From Salvator merianae (taxonomy: Eukaryota > Chordata > Lepidosauria > Squamata > Teiidae), in NCBI GenBank assembly GCA_003586115.2, contig QVOM02000042.1, positions 35,098,115 to 35,162,114 of the forward strand: a stretch of 64,000 nucleotides of DNA, written 5' to 3'. Shown in pieces: positions 47,501-58,885 of the stretch (its first letter is position 1; each line of letters opens with the position of its first letter). The notes under the pieces are model-generated. The model was not told the DNA's origin, made no database searches, and was given only the letters and a program-made list of their open reading frames with translations. A program made the position numbers and the translations under genes.

Positions 47501-49322
47501 TGTGTGTGTGTACGGGCATGCGTGCACACATGCATGAAGCTGAATTGTGTAAAGTTCCACTAGTGGTGGCTATGTAAATATGTTGAGATCAGTTCATGTT
47601 GTAGTTTGGGGGAGGACTGATAGTTTCACTTCCTCAGTCTTGGTCATGGGCTTCTAAACACTGCAAAGCCACGCTGGTGGCAGAACTGGTGGAATCCTGA
47701 TCAGCACTAAGCAGGGCAAGATCTTCCCCTGCTTCTGCGCTAGTCTGCGCGCTTACACTGCCTTCCAGGGCTAACCACTGTTACAGCTGGGGCATGTTTG
47801 CTTTCCCATCTCTGATGTGCAGTGTACATGCAGTGAATGATTGCATTTTCCTCTAGCAACATCGTTTCCAATCATGTTTACATAGCACTGGACAGGAAGA
47901 CATTGTATGAACAGAACTTAAACTTACAAGGAGAAATAAAGTATCAGGATTCAGTGAGAAGTAATGATACTTTATAAATTTAGCAGCCGCCTCTCATCTG
48001 TTCAAAACTACCCCTTCATAATAAGAAACCCCTTATGCCATTTACATGAGATTCACTTTTTAATGCCCTTGGGATTGTAATACATAAAAGAGGTTAAAAG
48101 CATTTTTCCATTACACTGGTATACAGTGATTTTGGTGCCACCGATGTCGGAACGGTTTTATATTAAGTTTATGGTGCTGATTAAGAATATGATTTCGATT
48201 TTGCCAGATTGGCTCTAGTTTCTGAGATATTTAATAGGTCATTAATTAATTAACGCAACACGTTTGAAAAGCATTCAGAATTGCAAGAATACTGTAGGCC
48301 AACAAATTGAAATACAAAATAATTACATGGAATATCATTACCTAAGACACTGTTAAAGAGTCAAAAGACAGACCAAAATCTATTGCATTTGTTATCACAC
48401 ACAAATCGCATTGGGGGAATGCATTATTTTCATGGATGTCCATTATCTCAAAAACTAGAGCCAATTCAGCAAAAGTAATGGGATTTTTTAATTCAGCACC
48501 CTCAAAATACCCTAAATCCATTAAAAAAACCTTGGCACCTGAAAAAACTTTTTTTTTTTGTAGACCTGTGTTATCTTTTCATTATTTTTCCCAGCTAGCT
48601 GAATGACAACTCAAATCAAGGGGTAAGTAGGTGTAGCTTTTTAAATTCAGTTCATAAAAAGTCAGCACACAATTTTGAGCTGGTAATCTGAAACAGTGAC
48701 CCAAATGTTTCTGAATACACCTGTTACTGCAAGCCAGTATCAGAAGAGCCAAATGAAAAAGTGAACACAACATGAATGTATTTTGCAAGGAAAACACCTC
48801 TCACATTTCACTAAACCTGCATTGGATTTTACGTTACAGAAACACTGTAGCCTACAAAGATGAGTACAATGTCTTTTGCAAGCCACAATATTGTAAGTTG
48901 AACGAAATGTAGCATATATTTTTGAATGATTCATCTGTGAATCCCTTGCAATTATGTTACTTAGCTGAAGTGCAGACAATGATGTGGCCATTACTTAGGT
49001 CTGAAATGTTCTCCAGGCAGGCCATTTTGAGGATATTACTCAACACTGGTGAGAAGTAAAATGTAGCAGGCAGTACTGATTGAAAGCAGAAGAGCACTTC
49101 TATTTGACAAACAATAATTGCAAACAATAATTGTTCCATTCTCTCACCCACCTACACCAGTAAGTGTGTCATGAATTATCTCATTTTTAGCACCATGCTT
49201 TTTAAAAAGATTTAAAATTATAGTTAGAGGTTTTCAACACAAGTTCCATCCCCCCAAAACACACTAATATAAGTGAGTGTAATCCTATCATTTTCCAAAT
49301 AAGAACCAGCCCTGAATACAAC

Positions 49323-50280
49323 AATTATCTCTTGTATAATGTGATAGTTCAGTTCCAAACTCACAGAATCATAAGGCCTGTTCACACTTTTCACTAGTGA
49401 GCGTGCAGATGCTCTCTAGTGAAGTGCATCCACACTATGAGGAGGTTCTTGTGATGAGGAGCGGGCTATAGCCGCTCCTGATCGCTACTTGCTGTGGAGC
49501 ACAAAACTGTGCTCCACAGCTGTACCAGGAACAACTGGACTGCTCCTGGTACACAGTGTTCCTACCTTTCTCCAGGTGTGAATGCTGCACGGTACGGTGT
49601 GGCTTTACAGTCGCACTGCATTCCCGGTTGCCATAGTAATGGCCAGACGTTTTTCCAGCCACTGTCACGGTGGGCTACCAGCATTCTCACTGCGAATGCT
49701 GGAAGCTTGTTGCCAGGATGTTCTTGGCCTCGCAGTGCAAATGGTTGCCACACTGTGAAATCTGTTCCACCGTGGAATGTTTGCTTGTGAACATCCCGTG
49801 ATGGCAAGTGTGGAAGGGCCCACAGAATTGGAAGAGATCTCTGATATCATCCAACGTCTGCTCTGTGCAAGCTTCACTAGACCACACCTGACAAATGACT
49901 ATCCAGCCTCTGAGTGAAGACCTCCAGTGAAGGATTATACCATTATCCTCAGATCTTACTGTCAGGAAGTGTCTCCTAATGTCTAGCCTGTATGTACATC
50001 CTTGAAATTTCATCCCATAGTTCTAATCCCACCTTCTGGATAATAAATCTGATCCCTCTTCAGTGTGATAGCCCTTCAGATATCTGATGATGGCTACCAT
50101 ATTCCTTCTCAGCCATCTTTTCCAGATGGTAAAAATATTAATGTCTTTTAACTGTTCCTTTTAGGACTTGGTTTCTGCACCTTTCACCATTTTGGTGACC
50201 TTCCTTTGAACTTGCTCCAGCTTATTGATGTATTCTTTTAAAACTGGATTCCCCTGAACCAGCCACAGTACTCCAAAGGC
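49323..50280 (-). repeat. CR1/L2-type repeat interrupted by a family A MITE
   Basis: ACAGAATTGGAAGAGATCTC at 49822 is the common reptilian start of this repeat. Matching CACAGAATCATA lies on the other side of the MITE at 49362-49373. Downstream text such as GGTGACCTTCCTTTGAACTT fits CR1. Orientation is tentative. Confidence 0.55.
49375..49821 (+). mobile_element. Family A element, copy 6, nested in a LINE
   Basis: It starts GGCCTGTTCACACTTTTCAC and ends GGCAAGTGTGGAAGGGCCC. The left flank triplet is TAA; the right is ACA, so the target duplication is eroded or different. The internal CAGCATTCTCACTGCGAATG is the family hairpin. Confidence 0.68.
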
Positions 50281-50464
50281 ATTCTTGAAAATCCGGTGCA
50301 GAAAGATTTATGTAAAAAAGATGTATGTAAAAATCCGACAAGTGGTCAGGCTGGACACAGGTTGCAGCCCAATTCTATTTTGGGCCAGCGTTAGGAAATC
50401 TGGGGTTTCCCATGCTTTCCTAACATTATTCTTTCCGCTCTGCCATTTTGGGCAGTTGTTTGTG

Positions 50465-50763
50465 CCTAGAGAAGAAGAAGAAGAAGAACTTGATTTGTAT
50501 ACCCCGCTTTTCTTGGCCGAAGCTGACTCAAAGCGGCTTACAGGGTTATTTTTTGCCCGAAGGCTTACATCTGTCTATCTTCCGCATCACACAATGTGAT
50601 GCTCCCTATTTATCTACTTGCAATTACTTGCTTTCGAACAGCTAGGTTGGCTGGAGCTAGAGGCCAGTAGAGGGCGCTCATCCCCTCTACACAGCAGACA
50701 GGGGCCTTGAACTCTGATCCTCCTATTGAAAGATCAGTGCCTTAGCCTTCTGCGCCACCGTGC
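50465..50763 (-). repeat. tRNA-derived SINE with (GAA)n tail
   Basis: Minus strand: GGCACGGTGGCGCAGAAGGC as A-box region, GAGTTCAAGGCCCC as B box, body AGCTAGGTTGGCTGGAGC in the complement, tail ending in a (GAA)n/(TTC)n run. An opposite-strand copy lies at 60324-60617. Confidence 0.72.
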
Positions 50764-50799
50764 CTCATCCTACACACTACCTAGGCATCCATTCTAGAA

Positions 50800-51030
50800 A
50801 AGAACATGTAAGAGGAGCATTGCTGAGATCAGGCCACGGCCTATCCAGTCCAGCATCTTGTCTCACAGGATGTGGCCTACCAATTGCTTCTGGATGTTCT
50901 CAAGTAGAATAAAAGGCAAAACCTTCACCTGCTCTCGACACCCTGCAAATGGCCGTTAGAGGCATCCTGCCTGTCTCTTCACCCTTGGGGCAGTACCTAG
51001 GCATCTATTCTAGTAGACTTGATTAGGATT
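50800..51030 (-). repeat. CR1-type LINE 3' end, short
   Basis: TCCAGTCCAGCATCTTGTCT and CCAATTGCTTCTGGATGTTC match the CR1 ends at 40437 and 46883. Confidence 0.65.
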
Positions 51031-51182
51031 ACAGTGTACATTACTCAGAACAAAGCAATGAATTTCATATTGAGAATGGTGTTGATAATCTGGAATCTGT
51101 TTTCAAAACTTAAAAGCAAATAATTATAGCTCAGAAACATTTTTTAAAAAATCTTGTAAAAAGTTGTATTAGTCATACTTAC

Positions 51183-51281
51183 AGAAGTTAAAGCTTCGAC
51201 GTTAGCGCCATGAACACAGAGGTAACGGACTACATCAAGAATTCCATTATTTGCTGCTAGGTGCAAAGGTGTTCGCCCGTA
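51183..51281 (-). CDS. DAPK1: DAPK1 exon: ankyrin repeat 8
   Basis: The exon is 99 nt and encodes YGRTPLHLAANNGILDVV through NVEALTS, about human residues 609-641, with a textbook TPLHLAA motif. The acceptor is TTATAG|TAC and the donor TCT|GTAAGT, both phase 0. Confidence 0.96.
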
Positions 51282-54080
51282 CTATAAAAGACAAAAAGGT
51301 ATTAATATCATGTGTTATGCAGCTGTATTGCCAATTCATTCCCAGCCCAATAATCAAACAGGATAGACTGAAATCTAAGATGTACACTCTTGAAATCTTT
51401 TCACTATTTTTAACAGTAGTAAACAAATTAACGAAATTAGCACTGGCACACAGTTTGTTTTTCACATCTTTGTTGTAACATTGTATTCTAATAACTTTCC
51501 ATTGCAATGCCTGTAAACTTGGCTTCACAGAGCAGTTCTGGAATGGACACAGCATATTTATTAGAGCCACGTATGAAATGTTCCAAGATGCAATACTACA
51601 GAGAGCTCTCAACCATTCCCTCTAATATCGAACGTGGGAGAGATTCAGTGCCTATAGAAGCAAAAGAGGGACACTGGGACCTCCCAAGGTATAAAGTAGC
51701 ATAGACATTTATAAATTAAGGAAAAGCAAAATTAAGCAAAACTCAAATTAGTCTCATGAGCCTTCCTGGCCCTGGACAAAATGCAGAGGTGTACAGATAA
51801 TACAAACATCACTCATTCTCATCGCCTGGAGAATTATTCATGCTAATTAAAGGTATTCCTATTTTTTTTTGCTAGTTTTTGTTCACTGATGGAAAATTAT
51901 TTTCCAAAATTGAATTATATTTGTTTTCTTAGAGCTTCTCTCACTTCTGACTGAGGCAGAAGAATTGAGGAAAAGAACACAAAAACTGGAAGTTAGATGG
52001 ACTATGTGTATATATCCAATTTGATTTACTTATTGTTTCAGAATTTCCTTAGAAACAGATGATGAAGAACAAAAGAAATACTGTAAACACTACATATTTT
52101 GAAGCACATTGGCATTGTTAAAGTTGTTTGTATTCATTGTTTTAAAAGTATCTTTTAGATAAATTTGTTTCTAAATATAGAGGAGTTTCTACTTTAATAG
52201 AAAATATGAAATATATATGCTCTTAGGCTTTTTGTCATTAACATTTATTTTTTCTTGAATATGGTCCTTACAGCCAGAAACTCAATTAGAGAAGAACGTG
52301 GCCATTATTACTTCTGTGTACCTTCTAGAACTCTGCACAAGAGTGCCTAGTGGTATCACTGTATTTGTGCTGTTCTAATTTTAACAAATAGTATGACCCT
52401 AAGAATGCTGAGATTGTAATATTGTGCTTTACTTCCCCTTAACTGTTTTACAGAAGCAGGAGAAGGAAAAAAGAAAAAAGAAAAAAGAAAAAAGGAGATG
52501 GGAAGCACACATTACATTTATAACTTCTGGTATTTTTTGGTCAAAGGATCTTTGGTTGAAAAATTGAGAATAATCTTTCCTCTAAAGCTGGAGAGCTGCC
52601 AGTCAGAGCAAGAGGTAATAGGCTGAACAGATAATTTGCCTGACATTGTATAAGAGAGTGACTTATCCAATGAAGTGCTTAATGCCAAATTTTAGAATCC
52701 AAAATGAATGCCTCATTAAGTCAATTATTATACATCAAAAGATTCGATTTTGAAAGAGATACTGGGTTAGAATGGCATCAAACATTTATTTTTTTTATAA
52801 ATCATTTTTATAATCTTCCCCTCTTCTAAGTTATAACCTGGCTATAATTCCGCAAATCAAATTTAACACTTTTAAAAGCTACAAGTGTTCAAAAGCAAGA
52901 AAGCCTAAGATGGATGCTATCAACAAACACCTAACCATTTCAACTCAATAGTCAAGATGTTCAAACATGAAAACTGCGCCTTTAGCTATATTTATTTTAT
53001 TTAAACTATTTTCAGGCCCTCCTCCATCACAAACAATCCCACAGTCACTCAGTTTAAGAAATAACTTCAATCAGCATATTAACATACTAGATTATGCTGC
53101 TTCCCTAAAACCAGAATTTCTTTCATGGCTCTGCATTTAATTGCTCAATCAGTCAGGATTAAGCTAACACAAAGGGGCAGAGGGCTCATTATCATAAGCT
53201 TTTTTACTTGGCAGCTGGCAACAGTTAAATTTTAATATAATCCAAATAAATGATTGTGGAGGGTCAGCCAAAAATCTTCAACAGTCCTACGGCTAGCTGT
53301 AGTACAGAAGGTTATGAGGAGTTTAAAGATGAAAGACGGCCCTATAATATTACTCCATGTTGTTAAAAACAGTGCTCCGCAAACGGAATGCAAGCAGTTT
53401 TGGATTTCACTGTTTTAGTGTGTCATATAAAAGCTCCATTACTTAGGATCTTTCTTTAATTCAGCAGCATTATATCATCTATTTATCAACCTACCTACCT
53501 ACATAGATACAGTGCATCTAACAGAGCTTAAACCATGCAAATTAGAATCTTGGAAAACATTTCAACAAACCCCTATGAGAGAAGCCATAAAATTAACCAC
53601 AAGACACAGTGTTATTAAAGGTACACACTGGAAAGCCCATACATATTTTTTGCAATGCAATTAACTGTAATCTTTTAATGTGCAGTGGAATGAGAGTTAC
53701 TGGCATGTATTACTTCTTAACTGTTTGTGAGTAGTTGTATGAGAGCAAAGTAAAGCAAGAAAGCTCTTGAGCGGATATGCTCTCTGGCATTCTCAGGGCA
53801 CAAAACATTTAAAAGCATTTTAAAGTGCAGATAATATAGTTTTTTGTGATTATAATAATTATTTGTATTTTAAAAACTATGTAATGTAGTGGTATTTTCC
53901 TATCTGGGCTGCAGAGGAAGCTGTACATTGCTAGAAAACAGGCAACAGCGTAAGATAGCTTGAAAGGAGGTTGCTTTGTGCCAGAATTGTGTAGTGCCCA
54001 AAACTGATCACTGATAAATTAACTCACACTCTTTTTTAATGTGCAGGTCTATTTAATGGTGTTATATGAACTAGGACTAC

Positions 54081-54302
54081 GGTTGTGATCAGACACAACA
54101 AAAAAAACATCTCTTGAGGCATCTTATTGAAGGCTCTGAGGTGGGATTGTTCACACACCAGTCTGCCCCTCCCCCTTCTCACGAATGTTCTATGCTAGAA
54201 AAGGTGGATTAGAGAAGACCTGAGAACATGAGGGCCACACAGTGTCTCTCTGAGGCACCTCCAAGTCACCCCTTTTGTTGAACACATGTCTGAACACAGC
54301 CT
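54081..54302 (-). mobile_element. Family H MITE in DAPK1 intron
   Basis: GGTTGTGATCAGACACAACA at the left and TGTCTGAACACAGCC at the right. The body is nearly the same as 37712-37925, including AAAAGGTGGATTAGAGAAGA. Confidence 0.7.
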
Positions 54303-54410
54303 ATGTTTCAAATTCAGATCAAAATCCGGAAAATGAAGGATTACCTAAAATGGTGTGGAGGCAAAATATACAATTTATGTGCAACTATTCTACAGCTCTG
54401 TGTGCAATTT

Positions 54411-54423
54411 ATGTGTGTGTGTA

Positions 54424-54462
<39 letters not shown>

Positions 54463-54477
54463 GTGTGTGAGAGAGAG
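54411..54477. repeat. (TG)n-(GA)n compound microsatellite
   Basis: A TG run switches to a GA run with one TGTGTG interruption. Confidence 0.92.
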
Positions 54478-54611
54478 CGGATCCAGACATCACTTACTTA
54501 TTCCACTATATCTGGATATTCTAAAATAAAGCATGGATATTCTGGAATATCCGTGGTTTATTCCAGAGCACCCTAATATAATGGAATAGGTAAGTGAGGT
54601 CTGGATGCAGC
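54477..54611. mobile_element. Palindromic MITE, family G, copy 2
   Basis: GATCCAGACATCACTTACTT on the left pairs with AAGTGAGGTCTGGATGCAGC on the right. The centre TGGATATTCTGGAATATCC is itself symmetric. Relative of 24995-25143. Confidence 0.68.
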
Positions 54612-54757
54612 TGGGAGTTGGGGAAGGAATAACTGCCATGAATAGAAATTCTTTACACGGAGATCCAGGTAACTGATGTCTAAGCTGATCATATGATTTC
54701 TAAGGATGTGCTTAATACATGCAACACCCCTGCAGTACAAGATTTTATTTTAATTAC

Positions 54758-54955
54758 CTTGTTAGTTACATCAATGTTACAGTTTGCTTCACAGAGTGCC
54801 ATCACAATAGGGATGTTTCCATCTTTGCAGGCTACATGGAGGGGTGTGTTCCCATGTCTATCCTGATAGTCTATAGAGCATCCCTGACTGATAAGCATTT
54901 TAACCACTTCCATTTGGCACCTTCGGACAGCAAGATGAAGGGCAATGTGTCCATC
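54758..54955 (-). CDS. DAPK1: DAPK1 exon: ankyrin repeats 6 and 7
   Basis: The exon is 198 nt and encodes two repeats. One begins DGHIALHLAVRRCQMEVV and the other HGNTPLHVACKDGNIPIV, about human residues 543-608. The acceptor is TTCAG|GAT and the donor AAG|GTAATT, both phase 0. The second repeat carries the canonical TPLHVA signature. Confidence 0.97.
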
Positions 54956-56525
54956 CTGAATACAAAACAAATAAACAGATAACTCTTTCTTGCACTAGCA
55001 ACACAATTTCTAATAGCAATTTCACATGCCCAGGCTAGAAGAAATAATAAAGAAGCAAGCAGATTGTAAGCATTTACAGAAGCAATGTTTTGGCCTCTTA
55101 ATACACTATTCAGTCATTTCAAACATTGTGACTTCTTTTTAGGAAGAAAGAATAATTTCCATTTTTTTTCAAAAATGGATCTGTGGCACTTTAAAGCAGA
55201 CACTTGAAAGAGTTACTGCTGAGTCAGGGTCCTGCTTGGATGCAACACAAAACCATTGTTCACAACTTTTGAGAATGAGGCTAGATTGCTCCTAGTGAGG
55301 GATCCAATAAAGAACATGGATGTTTTTAATTTAACTTGTAGTGTTACAGGGAGGGTTGATGGCTGTGTCCTTGATCCATAGTAACACCTCCGTGAATCAG
55401 CACAGGACGTTGACAAATGATTCTGCAGCATTCCCTCCCCGATCAGTCCCTCCAAGCAACCAGTTGCCATGGGATTTAACTGCTGACTAGCCTGCTGTTC
55501 AAACTCTAAACCCATTCATAAATTATTCTTTCACTGTGGCTTACTGGCAATGTCTGCTTTCAAAACTGTATTCCCTGTGTCTTCTAAGCTGTATGCCGAG
55601 TCAAGGAGGCATCATCTGCATAAAAAGCCTAACTTCAGGCATGAAAGAGGACTTGGAGTGAACTGAAGATTCTACCATATGTTAGCTCAACTATTCAAAA
55701 TGAGACCCTTCAGTCTGGTCTTCATCTGTCACCTGAGAAGCTTACCTGGGGCTGGGGCAGCTGCCTCTTTAAGAGCCAGCCAAATGCCATTTTGACTGGC
55801 AAGGTCTTTCAAGCACTCTAAGCATTCAGCTTTCTCCTTAAACTCCGACCCTTTGTTCCGCTTTTTACATTTAAATGTAATTGTCATTTTGTAACATTTA
55901 CACTTTTGCGCATTTCTGGGAAGTGATATACAGGCTAAATGTCTCACTCAGTCTTAAAATATCTGGTACTATTCTTTAAACCTTTTGGACAGCATTCTCA
56001 CTGATACCAGAATCACACTGAATGGCTGTATTTTAGGAATGGGAAGTACAATGCTACCCAAAATATTCAAGCCCATCAATACAAAATGTCTTTCTGCAAA
56101 ATATTTCAGATTTCCATCTTCAAAAACTGGATGCTTACAAAATAAATGGCAGGCTCCAGATGTCTGTGCATATCCCAAATGTCATATATTCAAATTGTGT
56201 CCCTTTTCCAAATATTTATTAGGGGGAAAATTTGTTTTTGGCTTGGGGATTAACATTCTGCTTGTTTTCTCTGTTTTACAATAAATCATGCACAAAAGAG
56301 ATGTCAAACAAAACAGGAAAATGAAGTGATTTAGCAAATATATTTGAATAGTGATACTTTAAACAATATTACACTTTGTTTCTGTAGGGGATCTTCATTT
56401 GAAGATTTCCAATAACCTGCAATATCCAAACAGGCTTGAAAAGGGATGCAATAAAAACAGTTCTGTATTACTCAAAATCTTACTCCGATTCCTTGCTAAA
56501 TGGATCTCATTCAACCATGACTAAC
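54956..56525 (-). other. DAPK1 intron, nothing recognised
   Basis: AT-rich, no named repeat. The 99- and 100-codon frames inside lack splice or domain support. Confidence 0.65.
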
Positions 56526-56723
56526 CTTGTCAGTTGCATCAAGGTCAGCGCCGTGCTCGGATAAACATTCCACTATATCATGGTAACCTCGAGCTGAGGC
56601 TGTCAGGAGTGGAGTTTCCCCTTCTTTATTCCTAATATTCACATTACAGCCTGCCTTACATAATGCTTTGGTAACTGGATAGTAGCCGTGCCAAGCAGCA
56701 CAGTGCAAAGGGGTTTCTTCTTC
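56526..56723 (-). CDS. DAPK1: DAPK1 exon: ankyrin repeats 4 and 5
   Basis: The exon is 198 nt and encodes two 33-residue repeats. The first begins EEETPLHCAAWHGYY and the second EGETPLLTASARGYHDIV, about human residues 477-542. The acceptor is TTATAG|GAA and the donor AAG|GTTAGT, both phase 0. Confidence 0.97.
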
Positions 56724-57068
56724 CTATAAAATAATTGAGTAAAACTGTTATTAGTAAAGCTGACACATTTCACATTGATAACCAAATTTTGACTTAAAAA
56801 ATATATCCCGTAAGTCAGGGCTAGATACCATGTATCCTTTCAGATGCTGTCGAATTGGAACTTCCATCAACCCCAGTTAGCTAGGCCGATGGCCAGAGGG
56901 GAGGGAACTGTGGTTCAGGTGAACAGTCACTCTTATGAAATCTAAGTATCGTCATAATTGCACATGCAGCAGTACGTGGTTTCATGTCTGCCACTGGCCC
57001 TGCCTCTTGGATGCATAGGTGGCGACTTAAGGCCATGAGCAGATGGCTTTAGTAAAGTGGTTAGAGTC

Positions 57069-57165
57069 AGCGGCAGCCCGTGCCTTTAAGGGTGGGTGTT
57101 CACGCGAGTGCCATGGCCGTTCGCGGGGCCTCCGGGCCTCTGTAGTGACACAGCAGGTCGCCTAG
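57069..57165. repeat. Family P MITE, left half only
   Basis: CAGCGGCAGCCCGTGCCTTT, then GGTGTTCACGCGAGTGCCAT and GGCCTCCGGGCCTCTG, match the left arm of 43989-44192. The right arm is absent. Confidence 0.6.
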
Positions 57166-57671
57166 CTTAATCGATTAATGCATAAATAAATTCTCCAAGA
57201 GTTTTGGCAGAACTCTCTCCTTCCTGTACTGGTTTGGGTATTTGTTTGATGCCCTTGAGCAACAGAGTGACTAGCTGTATTTGATGCAGTAAATTCTACC
57301 ACGTGTTTGTACAATGCTGCGTATGATGCAGTATGGTGTGACAGACCCCAGGAGGAGCAGGTTGCTTTAGCAGTGGGTCACCACCACTTCCACTAGCCTA
57401 TCTGATCACAGCCTTACCATAAAAGAAGCTTGTTCATGAGATGTATTCATAGACTCCCCACCTAAAAACATCTTCCCCAGTGGTTTGTGCTAATACTGTA
57501 GCCTCACAGTTACTAAGTGGAAGGAGGTTGTGAAACTATAATTCTATTAATTTAACACTTACAGTTCCCAGACCACCCACCAAAGTCACAAAGAGTCAGC
57601 CTTTCTTACTGCTACAACGCAAACAACGGAGCCAAAAATATTTGCCTTCATACAATTTATTTCCTCATAGA

Positions 57672-57813
57672 CAGCAATGGCCCATGACTTTAAGAGCGGG
57701 TGTTGCCTAGTGACCTGCTGCATTGGTACGGAGGCTCAGAGGCCCCGTGAACAGCCATGGCGCGCTTTGTGTGGGGCGCAAACACCCACAATTAAAGTCA
57801 CGGGCCGCCACTG
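57672..57813. mobile_element. hAT-like palindromic MITE, family P, with 8-bp target duplication
   Basis: It starts CAGCAATGGCCCATGACTTT and ends AGTCACGGGCCGCCACTG. It is flanked by exact CTCATAGA at 57664-57671 and 57814-57821. The 8-bp duplication and CAG...CTG ends fit the hAT superfamily. Confidence 0.82.
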
Positions 57814-58339
57814 CTCATAGAGCTAACGTATGATACTTGAGGTTTCTGCAATAGCAGGCAATGAATTTAGTACCAAGGAATTTAGTGCCACAAGGAAAAT
57901 CAGAGTAGACTGAAAAAAATTGCACATGATAAAATATAGTACTGTAATCCAGTTTCCAGGTTATGAATAATATGGGGAAGGGGGTTTGTTTTAAATTGGT
58001 GCTACTGGTCAGATCAGCTAATCCAATAATTTATGTAAACAAATGAGAAGTCTGAGTTTCTAGGGTGACCACATGCATAAGGAAATGGAGCATCACCAAG
58101 CAAGCAGAAGTTCCTGCGATTGCAGAGACATAGTTGCAAACGAGGAAGGTAGTACTGTGTTTGTTTTGTGTTTCTCTGTATGGCTTTGTGCCCAAGGTAA
58201 AAACATAATTTCTCATGTATTCACAAAAAGCAATTCACTAGCAATTCAATTTATTTTTAAGTTAAGGAAGACACATAGCACAGAAACATAGGATATGACC
58301 TACATAAAAAAGGTCCTGGTTTTCATCTCCAGGTAACAT

Positions 58340-58700
58340 TGTGAATTATCACAAGGTGAAGGGGAAGTATTTTTTCACCCAGAGGGTCATCGGTCTATGG
58401 AATTTATTACTGAAAGAGGTGGTGACAGCAATTAGCCTGGACTGCTTTAAGAGCAGATTGGACAGATTCATGGAGGTCAGGTGTATCAATGGCTACTAGA
58501 ATGGATGCCTAGGTAATGCCTCCAGGTTGGTGAGACAGGCAGGATGCCTCTAAAGTCCAATTGCAGGGAATCAAGAGCAGTTGAAGGTTCTACCTTCATC
58601 TTCTGCTTGAGAATGCCCAGAAGCAACTGGGGGCCACTGTGTGAGACAGAATGCTGGATGGGATGGGTCGTAGCCTATCTAGCAGGGCACCTCTTAGGTT
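58340..58700 (+). repeat. CR1-type LINE 3' end, plus orientation
   Basis: GGTCTATGGAATTTATTACT, then GGACAGATTCATGGAGGTCA and ATCAATGGCTACTAGAATGG, then CACTGTGTGAGACAGAATGC. It is the opposite orientation of the copies at 40437 and 46883. Confidence 0.7.
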
Positions 58701-58786
58701 TTATCAGTAATATGTTACAGTGATGTACAGATGGACCAATGGTGTGTTAAACCTTCTACTTCATTTATCCCTCTCAACCTACTCAC

Positions 58787-58885
58787 CTTATCTTGAAAAT
58801 CCGGATTTGCTCCAATGCTACACAAGTACTGAACAACATCAACATGACCGTAACGAGATGCCACATGGAGTGCAGTTTCTCCAGA
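58787..58885 (-). CDS. DAPK1: DAPK1 exon: ankyrin repeat 3
   Basis: The exon is 99 nt and encodes SGETALHVASRYGHVDV through ANPDFQDK, one complete repeat, about human residues 444-476. The acceptor is TTACAG|TCT and the donor AAG|GTGAGT, both phase 0. Confidence 0.96.

Larger units (their letters stand above)
45749..51182 (-). other. DAPK1 longest visible intron, repeat-rich
   Basis: Contains CR1 ends at 46883-47500 and 50800-51030, a family A MITE nested in a LINE at 49375-50280, and a SINE at 50465-50763. The stretch at 47501-49320 and smaller gaps show nothing recognised. Confidence 0.75.
51282..54757 (-). other. DAPK1 intron, mostly unrecognised
   Basis: AT-rich. MITEs and a microsatellite lie at 54081-54611; 51282-54080 shows no transposon or exon I can name, apart from an A-rich (GAAAAAA)n-like stretch near 52465-52495. 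Confidence 0.65.
56724..58786 (-). other. DAPK1 intron with palindromic MITEs and a CR1 end
   Basis: Contains family P copies at 57069-57165 (half) and 57672-57813, and a CR1 3' end at 58340-58700. The remainder is unrecognised. Confidence 0.7.
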
